From contig JACVTC010000047.1 in assembly GCA_016946835.1 (NCBI GenBank), positions 585,001 through 647,000 of the forward strand: 62,000 nucleotides of DNA, given 5' to 3'. Positions 38,815-48,500 of this stretch are shown piece after piece (positions within the stretch are counted from its first letter, which is position 1; each line of letters begins with the position of its first letter). Source of the stretch: Neocallimastix lanati (nom. inval.) (lineage: Eukaryota > Neocallimastigomycota > Neocallimastigomycetes > Neocallimastigales > Neocallimastigaceae). A program made the translations under genes and the position numbers. The notes under the pieces were generated by a model that ran no database searches, was not told where the DNA came from, and worked only from the letters and a program-made list of their open reading frames with translations.

Positions 38815-41640
38815 ATGGATTTCAATAGTAATAAACAAGCAATTTCCTCAAGTGAAGTTAATAATTCCTATCTCCATGATGAAAATGCATCCAAACTTAT
38901 TACTGCAATTGCTGACTTCATTCCTGCTTTCTTTTCTCCTAATGGTGTCCTCCAAAAGGAAAATGAAAGCAATAAACTAAATATATTAGAAATTTTAATT
39001 CAAAGTGAAGATTTCTTTAAGGAGCATCCAAATTCTTTTCAAAAGGATGAACTAAAAAGTTCTTTTGTTATTAATAAACTTACTGGTACCGCCAGAAAAT
39101 GGGGTCTTTCTCTTTTAACTGATGGTACTCTAAAGAACCTTGAATTTAGTAAGTTTAAGAAGCTCTTACTGGATAACTTTGATATTGGGAATGAAAGGAA
39201 GCAAAAATATGTCATCATGGAAAAGTTATGGAAATTGAAACAACTTCAACTAGGAAATGTTGCTGAATATACTATTGAATTTCGGAGATTGGCTGGACGT
39301 TTAGGATGGCCCGACGAAGTTTTAATCGATATAATCGGTAAGGGTCTACTTGACAAAGTCCGCGAAGAGTTTGATAAACTCGAAAAGCCATCTACTCTTT
39401 TTGAAGCTACCAACATTATTATTGGAATTGATAAGAAGTGTTTTTTGGAAAGTCGTCTACGCCACAATCAAAAAAATAAATTTAATGGAAAAATGTCGTT
39501 TCATAGGAAGAGAAACGATTTACTAAAATCAGAAAAGAATTCTAAACATTCTCATTTCAGAAAAAATAAGTCTAAAAACGACATACTTTCAGCAAATTAC
39601 ACCCCGAATATTAAAACAACAATCACAACTACCTTCTACCTTGATATTAATGGAAGAAATATTAAGGCAAATCTATTAATTGATTCGGGTTCTGCCAGAA
39701 GTTTTATTTGTAAAAACTTCGCAAATTCTAATAGATTACCTGTGTTAGGACTCAATTCCCAAATCAACATCCAACTTCCTAATGGGAAAAGTATGAATAT
39801 CAGACAAACTACTAAGCCCCTTAAATTAAAATTTATGGATCATAAGGAAACTTTTGAATTCTGCATTGCTAATCTATCTCTTCAGGGCATTAATGGTATT
39901 CTTGGAAGGGATTGGTTATCCGTTCACAATCCTTTCATCGATTATAAAAATAATAGAATCTACTTCCTTGGTAGATACTGTGGCTCACATTGCCCATCCT
40001 CCAAAAGTAATAAGTTTTTTAATCAAAATAAAAATATTACTGCTTCAATGTTGGAGAATTCAGAAGAAGATTCAGTATTACCAAATTCGGCTTTTGATAC
40101 AGATATCTCAGATTCTGATTTATGTGCTGCAATTATTGATTCAGAAGAAGTAAACACTGACGTTCAGGGAAAAGAAGAGATTATTAATAAATACTATTCG
40201 GATCTTAAAATAGTATTTGAAAAGAAACAAGCTGAGAACTTACCACCCCATCGTGACTATGATATTGCTATTGAACTTATTCCAGGTGGACAACTTTATT
40301 TTGGTCCAATATACTCTCTTACTGTACAAGAACTGAAAGCTTTAAAGGATTATATTAAGGAAAACTTAAAAAAGAAATTCATTAGGAAGTCAAAATCACC
40401 AGCAGGTGCTCCTATATTATTTGTAATGAAACGCGATGGTACCCTTAGACTCTGTGTAGATTATCGCCGATTAAATGCTATCACAATCCGTAATAGCTAC
40501 CCAATTCCAAGAATAAATAACTTGATTGAATCCTTTCAAGGAGCTAAGATATTTACTCGTCTTGACCTTAGATCTGCTTACAACCTAATCAGAGTTAAAG
40601 AAGGTCACGAATATCTTACTGCTTTTAGAACCCCTTTAGGACATTTCGAATATCTCGTTATGCCTTTTGGTCTTCGAAATGCCCCCTCGGTTTTTCAACG
40701 TTTTGTACAAGATATCTTCAGTGATATCATTGGTTCTTTCGTGCAAATCTATCTGGACGACATCATTATTTACTCTAACAACGAAAAAGAACATATTAAA
40801 CATGTTAGGATCGTTCTTCAACTTCTCATCAACAATGGATTATATGCTAAATTAGAGAAATGTGACTTCCATGTTACTAAAACCACTTTCTTAGGCTTCA
40901 CTGTTTCTGTAGATGGTCTCACTATGGATAAGGATAAGGTAAAATCTGTTCTGAATTGGCCTATTCCGAAGAATCAAAAGGAATTACAAAGTTTTCTAGG
41001 CTTATGTAATTTCTATAGAAAGTTTATCAATAATTTTGCCAAAAATATGGAACCTCTTCGTCGACTTTTAAGGAAAAATACTACATTTAATTGGGATGAA
41101 TCAGCAAATGAAGCTTTTAATAAATTAAAAGAATCTTTTAAAGCTGATGAAGTGCTCATTTTTCCTAATCCAGAGAAAGAATTCATCGTTGAAACAGATG
41201 CTAGCGACTTTGCTGTCGGTTGCATACTTTCTCAGGTTAGTGACACTGATAACTTATTGCATCCCGTAGCCTTCCATTCTAGATCCCTCAATAAAGCAGA
41301 AGTCAATTATACTATATATGATAAAGAACTTCTTGCTATAATTACTGCGTTTGAAACTTGGAGGCATCATTTAGAAGGCGCAAAATTTCCTGTTCAAGTA
41401 ATAACAGACCACAAGAACTTATTGTATTTTAAGAAACCCCAACATTTAAATCAAAGACAAATTCGTTGGAGTCTCTTTTTATCAAAGTTTGACTATAGGA
41501 TTGCATTCAGATCAGGCGCTAAAAGTGGCAAACCAGATGCTCTTTCAAGACGCCCAGATTTTAAATCTGACTCTTCATCTGAATCACAACCTGTAATTAA
41601 CAATAATGCTTTCTGTTGTGCTATAAATGACAATATTTAG
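38815..41640 (+). CDS. element D fused Gag-Pol, truncated after RNase H
   Basis: A single 941-aa frame starting MDFNSNKQAI (ATG with A at -3). The capsid-type region spans residues ~60-225 (ARKWGLSLL, VAEYTIEFRRLAGRLGWPDE). No CCHC zinc knuckle is present, only a basic stretch, as in Tf1-like Gag. The protease has D-S-G (39682-39690). RT has LRLCVDYRRLN and Y-L-D-D (residues 646-649). RNase H has ETDASDFAVGCILSQ and TDHKNLLYF, ending SGKPDALSRRPDF. The frame stops at 41638; the natural continuation resumes one frame away for about 30 codons, then is cut by the deletion into the 3' LTR. Integrase is absent, so the copy cannot integrate on its own. Confidence 0.85.
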   Translation: MDFNSNKQAISSSEVNNSYLHDENASKLITAIADFIPAFFSPNGVLQKENESNKLNILEILIQSEDFFKEHPNSFQKDELKSSFVINKLTGTARKWGLSLLTDGTLKNLEFSKFKKLLLDNFDIGNERKQKYVIMEKLWKLKQLQLGNVAEYTIEFRRLAGRLGWPDEVLIDIIGKGLLDKVREEFDKLEKPSTLFEATNIIIGIDKKCFLESRLRHNQKNKFNGKMSFHRKRNDLLKSEKNSKHSHFRKNKSKNDILSANYTPNIKTTITTTFYLDINGRNIKANLLIDSGSARSFICKNFANSNRLPVLGLNSQINIQLPNGKSMNIRQTTKPLKLKFMDHKETFEFCIANLSLQGINGILGRDWLSVHNPFIDYKNNRIYFLGRYCGSHCPSSKSNKFFNQNKNITASMLENSEEDSVLPNSAFDTDISDSDLCAAIIDSEEVNTDVQGKEEIINKYYSDLKIVFEKKQAENLPPHRDYDIAIELIPGGQLYFGPIYSLTVQELKALKDYIKENLKKKFIRKSKSPAGAPILFVMKRDGTLRLCVDYRRLNAITIRNSYPIPRINNLIESFQGAKIFTRLDLRSAYNLIRVKEGHEYLTAFRTPLGHFEYLVMPFGLRNAPSVFQRFVQDIFSDIIGSFVQIYLDDIIIYSNNEKEHIKHVRIVLQLLINNGLYAKLEKCDFHVTKTTFLGFTVSVDGLTMDKDKVKSVLNWPIPKNQKELQSFLGLCNFYRKFINNFAKNMEPLRRLLRKNTTFNWDESANEAFNKLKESFKADEVLIFPNPEKEFIVETDASDFAVGCILSQVSDTDNLLHPVAFHSRSLNKAEVNYTIYDKELLAIITAFETWRHHLEGAKFPVQVITDHKNLLYFKKPQHLNQRQIRWSLFLSKFDYRIAFRSGAKSGKPDALSRRPDFKSDSSSESQPVINNNAFCCAINDNI

Positions 41641-41728
41641 TAGTCTTGTTGAAGCACAGAAAGCTGATAATTATTGTAAAAATATCCTCTTAAAAATAAG
41701 GGATAAGTCAAACAACATCAAAAGTTCT

Positions 41729-42063
41729 TTATTTTCATAAAAAAATATAAATAAGGCTCTTGAGATCTCTTTGAGAAATCAAGAGTTATTATTATAAAAA
41801 ACATAGTTATAATAGTAACAATTTTATATTTTTAACTTTAATAAATTAATAAAAATATTTTATTCAAAAACATATTTTTAAGATCAATTTGTACAAACAA
41901 TTCTTCTCTTACATTTTGTGTTATTATTATAATTAATTTTATAATAAACTCTACATTAAAGGTAAAAAAATTTATTTTATTTTATTTTCTCAACTTAATG
42001 AATTAGTCGTTAAGTTGTAGTTAATAATTCTATTTTGAGTTAGTTCTTAATAGAATTATTACA
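41729..42063 (+). repeat. truncated 3' LTR of element D
   Basis: 335 bp matching 37172-37506 of the 5' LTR. It keeps TATAAATA, the predicted R and U5 but lost nearly all of U3. Confidence 0.9.
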
Positions 42064-42066
42064 TAT

Positions 42067-43083
42067 TGGTAAAGAATGAATTAATAACCTTTATTTTATT
42101 ATTAATAATTCTTTACTAAATTGTACTTTCCTATATTCTTCATAACCTAAACCTCATTGTAAATTTAATTTATTTTGATATAAATTAATTTTAACTTGTA
42201 AATAATGTAAATAAATTTTAATTAATCACTTTATTGTTATATTATTAAATATATGTATATATTAAAATACAATTGTAAATATTAAAATTATACTTTTAAG
42301 ATACTAAATTATTAAAACTATTAATTAAATATTATTATAAAAATTATTATAAAATTATTAAAATTATTAATTAAATATTATTCTAAAAATTATTATAAAT
42401 TATTAATATTATAAAATTATTAAAATTATTAAATATTATTATAAAAATTTATATATTATAACTATTAAATATTATTATAAAATTATTAAGAATATTAATT
42501 AAATTTATTATTAAAAATTATTATTAAAAATTTTTACTTATTATAAAAATTATTATTTAAATATTATCAAATTTATTAATTAAATATTATAAAAATTTTA
42601 TTTTATTTTGAAAATAATTACAAGTATTATTTAAAATAATTAAAGATTATTAAATTTATTATATTAATCTTTAAAAACAATTTATTTAACTTAAAAATAT
42701 CAAAGAAAATAGTAAAAATTATTTTCTATATATTTATTTTATAATTATTTTTAATTAAATTATATTTGAATATTATATTATTATATTTATAAAAATTAAA
42801 ACAAAAATGAATTATTGATATAAAATTAATTCAATAATTCTATAAAATTACTTAAATTATAAACAATTAATTATACTTTAAATTTATAAAAAAATATAAA
42901 TATTGTAACAATTTCTTAAAAATTAAATATGTGTACTTTAAATAAAAAAAACTTTTATATTAATAAAAAAAATAAATAATTTTTAATAAAGAATTATTTT
43001 TTTTTTTTAAAATCAAAGCAGGGTAATACCCGTCCCCCCCCTGCTTGATTTTAAATATCTAAGTGTCAACCCCGAGTCTACCA
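42067..43083 (+). repeat. 5' LTR of element C
   Basis: 1017 bp, TGGTAAAGAATG...GAGTCTACCA. Another full copy lies at 49644-50658 and a solo copy at 60348-61320. All three carry a strong GC-rich hairpin near the 3' end. Confidence 0.92.
43006..43055 (+). repeat. conserved hairpin at the 3' end of C-type LTRs
   Basis: Arm TTTAAAATCAA-a-GCAGGG (43006-43023) pairs with CCCTGC-TTGATTTTAAA (43039-43055): 17 bp with one bulged A. The loop holds a C tract of variable length. The same hairpin is present near 50581-50630 and 61246-61292. It stands out in LTRs that are otherwise nearly pure A/T. Confidence 0.8.
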
Positions 43084-43087
43084 AAAT

Positions 43088-43104
43088 TGGTGGAGATATC
43101 GGGG
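43088..43104 (+). promoter_or_regulatory. primer binding site of element C
   Basis: TGGTGGAGATATCGGGG, 4 bases after the LTR and identical to the site in element A. It is complementary to a tRNA 3' end ..CCCCGATATCTCCACCA. Confidence 0.6.
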
Positions 43105-43116
43105 AAGAAAAAGAAG

Positions 43117-43148
<32 letters not shown>

Positions 43149-43164
43149 GAAGAAGTAGAAGTAG

Positions 43165-43196
<32 letters not shown>

Positions 43197-43470
43197 GAAG
43201 AAGAAGAAGAAGTAGACCAAGTGGAAGAAGACCAAGAAAAAGAAGACCAAGAAGAAAACCAAGTGGAAGAAGACCAAGAAAAAGAAGACCAAGAAGAAAA
43301 CCAAGTGGAAGAAGACCAAGAAAAAGAAGATCAAGAAGAAAACCAAGAAGAAGACCAAGAAGAAGACCAAGAAGAAAACCAAGAAGAAAACCAAGAAGAA
43401 AACCAAGAAGAAGACCAAGAAGAAGACCAAGAAGAAGAGACCAAGAAGGAGAAGACCAAGAAGGAAATTG
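43105..43470 (+). repeat. purine (GAA/GACCAA) minisatellite in the leader of C
   Basis: Almost pure purine on the + strand: (GAAGAA)n, then repeats of GACCAAGAAGAAAACCAAG. It reads openly as Glu/Asp/Gln-rich sequence but has no ATG, so it is treated as a simple repeat rather than a gene. It directly follows the primer site. Confidence 0.75.
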
Positions 43471-43557
43471 AAACTACTAGGACTTATTTTTTTTTTGGAA
43501 TTATAAGAATAATTTTTTTTTAAATTAAATTTAATAGAATTAAATTAAATTAAATTA

Positions 43558-43617
<60 letters not shown>

Positions 43618-44203
43618 CACACTTTTACAATCATCATCATCAAATTTTTTTTTTTATTGTTATCGGTTTTTGTGTTGTTGTTGTGGTTGGTGTTGTGGTT
43701 GTGATTGTTGTTGTTGTGGTAGTAATAAAAATTAACATCAGTTTTATTTGGTCTTCGCGTGCTCCAAATAAAACTATATACTGAGTTTACTGCGTACTAA
43801 GCAGTTATAGATAATTCTATAATTGCGAGTGGTTTAATCAGGTGTTTGGAGAGGGGCCGGTTACGAACTAATCGAACCCCGATTAGATATAGCGGTAAAT
43901 ACTGTTGGGAAGCAGAAATTACCCTATAGATCACCCATTATACGTTCAACACGGTTTGGGTGCTCCTCCACTTGACTCAGGCAAATTCACTTAGTATACC
44001 GAAATACTAAGGTCCCTCTGCGTGGTCGGCAGTTGTAATAGATAGCGGTTTTTCAAGTTGTATTAGGTTTGTTAATTTACCTTGTTTTTAATTAAGTTTA
44101 TTTGTTTTTTTTTAAGTTGTAATTATATAAACTTAATAATAATTGTAATTGTAATTGTAATTGTAAATATTGTAATAATAACCGATAACAAATAAATAAA
44201 TAA

Positions 44204-44255
<52 letters not shown>

Positions 44256-44618
44256 TAATTTTTGTGTTTTTAAATATTTTTAATTGCTATATTAAAAAAA
44301 AAAAAAAATTTTTTTTGTAAATAATTGTATATATTTTTTATTTAAGTAAAGATAAACGAAAGGGGTTATTAGCTTGAAAGAATAGTGAACACTCCAACTA
44401 GTTTATTAATTTATATTTATTCTAGTGTCCAGGAGGGGGAGTACGGGTGTATATAGCAAAATTAAATATACACTAGCCGGAAACGTCTCACTAGAGATAT
44501 AAATTACTTAAATATATAATTTTAATTGTAAATAAATAAATAAAAATATAGCAATTAAATAATTAATAAAACAATTTTTTTTTATTTTATTTTTTTTTAA
44601 AAGTGTGTTTTTTTTAAA
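43471..44618 (+). other. 5' leader of element C
   Basis: No gene. It holds A tracts (43566-43612, 44209-44252), a GTTGTTGTG tract, and two more GC-balanced segments (43740-44040, 44350-44500) that are probably structured leader RNA. Confidence 0.55.
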
Positions 44619-44847
44619 ATGAGTACAATTAATTTTAAAGATTTATAAAAAGAACTTAAGGATATTGAAAAAAATCCAAAGAAAATTTAGATGTTAAAAC
44701 TTGGAAGTCTGATTTAGAGCTTTGGATAAAGCTTGAACATGTTGAAGACTCCAAGATTATATTTTATGCCTGTGTTTTAACCTCAATTGGTGAAACCAGG
44801 AAAGTCATCCAAGAATTAATGGATGATAATAATAAAGATGATGATAG

Positions 44848-44890
<43 letters not shown>

Positions 44891-45574
44891 AATTATAAGG
44901 ATATTAATGATGAAGATGAGGATGATGATAATGAAGAAGATAAAGAAATTGATAAAAAGAATAAGGCTTATCCTTCCCTTAATAGAATTGTAAAAGCGAT
45001 AGAAGAATTTTATGGCATTAGGGAGGATCAAAATAATTTATTAAGAGAGCTACGTGCTCTAAGAATTAAGAGAAATGAAAGAATCAAAGATTTTAATATT
45101 AAGTATAAAACTTTATATTTAAAATTAAATAAAAAGAAAAGAAGTCAGATAAGTGTTTTAGATTACACAGACTCCATTGAAAACAATGTTGAAGCCTGGA
45201 AACGTCTAACCTTATTTGATAACATTTCTCTGTCAAAAGCCTTTAAAATTGCTGAAAAAGCAGATAGGTTAAATTATATGGGTAGTAATCAAAGAAGACA
45301 TCCTACTACCCCTTCACCTTCTGCAAATATATCTTCTTTTAATAATAGAGTTAATTTTCATCCTCCTATTAAAAATAAATTAGAACAAAAAGTTAATATT
45401 AAACCTAAAGAAGATAATGACATAGAGGAATTAACAAGAAAAATGAGAAGTTTAACAATAAAGGCTTGTTATTTCTGTAAAGAACCAGGTCATTATCAAA
45501 ACAATTGCCCAAAATTGAGAGCAATTGTTGAGAAAAATAGGAAGGAAATTAGAAACAATAAACGTTTAAATTGA
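44619..45574 (+). pseudogene. gag: element C gag, disrupted near its start
   Basis: The natural start is the ATG at 44619 (MSTINFKDL, aligning to SFKDLKKEL in element A Gag). An in-frame TAA follows at 44646-44648, and a one-base shift occurs in the A run near 44668-44685, after which the gag frame (DVKTWKSDLELWIKL) is open to 45574. The remaining 251-codon frame from the internal ATG at 44819 begins with an Asp-rich run and lacks the first part of the capsid. The zinc knuckle CYFCKEPGHYQNNC is intact. The slippery site at the stop is intact. Whether the internal ATG is used is unknown. Confidence 0.8.
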
Positions 45575-45599
45575 GTAATGGGATAAGAAGCTCTCCCAT
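45565..45599 (+). promoter_or_regulatory. -1 ribosomal frameshift signal, element C gag/pol
   Basis: Heptamer T TTA AAT (45565-45571) is directly followed by the gag TGA. An 8-nt spacer (45572-45579) precedes GGGA (45580-45583) / TCCC (45594-45597); pairing can extend to ATGGGA/TCCCAT. The layout is the same as in A and B. Confidence 0.85.
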
Positions 45600-48500
45600 A
45601 CTTAATAAAGCAGCTTCAATTAAATATCAAAAAGAAATTAAAAATTCTCGTCTTTCTAATATTGAAGAAATTCCTGCTAATAAAAGGGTGGTTAATAAAA
45701 AGAAAGTTGATTATTTAGTAGGAGCATCTAAACGTAAAATTTATGATGTTAATAATGATGAAGGTAGTGCGGAGAAAAGGATTCATAAGTCGTTGAAAGA
45801 GAATCCTAAACCTATAATAACTCCTGCATTACGGAAACAGAAAGAACGAGAAATAAAAGAAAATAATATAAGTAATAAAATTGTTAAACAAATTAAACCA
45901 TCTATTCTAGTTCAACCACGAATTGAAAAAGAAAAAGAGATTGAAAGACAAATTCGTGATAATGAAAGAGCTAGCAATAGTAATACTAATTATAGTAATA
46001 ATCATAGTAATGATAATAGTAATGATAATATTAATAATAATTCATTAGTGAATGATGAAGTTATTATAAATAATGTAAATAATGATAAAAGAAAGAATAA
46101 AAATTTAATGAAAGAAAATAATGATAATAATAAAAGTATTGTGAAGGAGAATAATAAAGTAATTGATTTAACAAAGGTGTTAATTAGTAAAGATAAAGAT
46201 ACTCAAAAAGAAAATAAAAGTTCTAGAGTATCTAGGAAAATTAAGATGCAATCGGGGGAAGAAGAATATGATATTCTTAAAGATTTAAATTCTGCCCATT
46301 GCAATATTACTTTTGGACAGTTATTGGATGCTGCTCCAAAATTAAGATATAAGGTGTCACAGGGTATTAAATTGGATAGGGACCAATCTAAAATCTCTGG
46401 GGTGTTGGATAATGTGTCAGCCACGACTGTGGTCGTTAATAACATAGACCACACTTATAAAAGTAAAGGTAACGAACCATGTGAAGAGGATATTGCCATG
46501 GTTGATGTTACAGTTGAAGGTATTTCGGGGAAGGCTTTAATTGATTCATGTAGTAATTTAAGTATAATTACTCAACAATTTTTAGATAAGCTTCCGTCCG
46601 AATATGAACCTATTGATATTAGTTGTGGCAGAATTAGGTTGGCAACTAAGAATGATGATTACTCGGAAGGTTATATCATTCGGGTGCCAGTAAAGATTAA
46701 TAATCTTGTATTAATGGTTAATTGTAGAATAGTAGAAAAGGAGGATCCTTTTTACGATATTCTAATTAACCTAAAAACCCAAATTGATTATAATTTGTTT
46801 ATCCACCCCATTTTATATTGTTTGTGTCAAATTACTCCTGAGGGAGTAATTGACGTTATTGCACCTATTAATAATGATTATGAAGATGAAGAAAAGTTGT
46901 TGTGTATGATTAAGGCTTTGGATGAGGATTCCAAAAAGAATGATTTAAAGAAAATTGAAGGATTATCCCCAAAGCAATATATTCATCATGAAATTTTCCT
47001 AAATACTTTAAACGAAAAATATAAAGATGAAATAATTAAAATTCTGGAGGAGAACTTAGAAATAGTTGCTACTTCTTCAGAAGAATTAACACCTTCTGAT
47101 CTTCCTCCACATAAGATTAATTTAATTCCTGGTGCGAAACCAGTTAAGCAAAGGTGCTATAGATTAGTTAAATTTAAGTCGGATATACTTAAGGAAGAAT
47201 TAATTAAATTAATTAATAAGAAATTAATTGAACCTTCTTGTTCCGAATGGTCATCGCCAATAGTGTTAGTACCGAAGAAGAACGGTAAATGGCGATTATG
47301 TATTGATTATCGTAAGGTTAATGATTTAACAGTTAAAGATTCTTATTCATTACCTTACATTGATGAGATATTTGATAGTTTAGATGGGGCACAGATTTTT
47401 ACAACAATGGATCTTTATTCTGGTTATCATCAAATTTTGATGGATGAGGAAAGTGTAGAAATTACCACCTTCACCACAAAATTTGGTAACTACCAATTCA
47501 AGGTTATGCCTTTTGGTTTAACCGGAGCCCCAGCTACATTTCAAAGGGAAATGAATAGGATTCTTTTCCCATTTATAGGAAAGTTTGTTTTTAACTTTAT
47601 AGATGATATTTTAATATACTCTAAGAGTATAGAAGAACATATAAGCCACATTAGGCAAGTGTTGGAAGTATTTCGCCAACACAAGTTAAAAATTAACATT
47701 GAAAAATGTGCCTTTATGCAGACTGAAGTAGAAGTCTTAGGTCATAAGGCATCAGTGAAAGGTTTAAGTCCCCAGGATAGCAAAATTAAGGCTATCAAGG
47801 AGTGGGTAGCACCTGTTGATGTTCATGAATTACGATCTTTTCTTGGAGCAGTAGGATATTATAGAAACTTTATTGATAAATATGCCCAAATCTCTGCTCC
47901 TTTATGTAAATTATTAAGAAAGAATGTTAAATATAAATGGAATAATGAACATCAACAAAGTTTTGATCTGTTAAAAGAAAAGTTAATAAATGCTCCAATT
48001 TTAAAATATCCAAGTTTTAATCAAAGGTTTATAATTAGAACGGATGCTTCCTATGAAGGTATTGGAGGAGTATTACTCCAAGAAGATTTAGAAACCAAAA
48101 AGGAACATCCAGTTCATTATATAAGTAGAAGTTTAAGTAAAGCCGAGAAAAATTATGGCATTACTGACTTGGAAGGAGCTGCATTAATTTATTGTATTAC
48201 TAAGTTGAAATCTTATATATTAGGAAATCCTAATAAAACAGTAGTAATAACAGATCATAAACCTTTAATCAGTTTCTTTAAAAATAAGGAACCTAATAAT
48301 GCTAGGCAAGCAAGGTGGTGCTTAACTGTTAGTACCCTTGGTGTTGAAATTCAATATCAAATGGGTAAGAAAAATGTGTTAGCCGATGCATTATCTAGGA
48401 TGAAGAAAAGAGCTGATTCTGTGGTATTGGCAACTAAGTTAACTTCAAAGGAAGAAGAAGAGTTGCTTTCAAAAACTATTAAAGACTTTATAAATGAAAA

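Larger units (their letters stand above)
36625..42063 (+). mobile_element. gypsy element D, internally deleted (no integrase), TSD TATTG
   Basis: A complete 5' LTR, a self-complementary primer site, one gag-pol frame that stops after RNase H, and only the last 335 bp of the 3' LTR. A deletion joined the RNase H/integrase linker to the 3' LTR just upstream of its TATA box. The TSD TATTG (36620-36624 and 42064-42068) proves the insertion; its last two bases are the TG of element C's LTR. Confidence 0.85.

Noticed and set aside
43221-43523. Open frame of Glu/Asp/Gln repeats in the leader of element C.
   Set aside because: No ATG; directly downstream of the primer site, purine simple repeat. Not a gene on present evidence.
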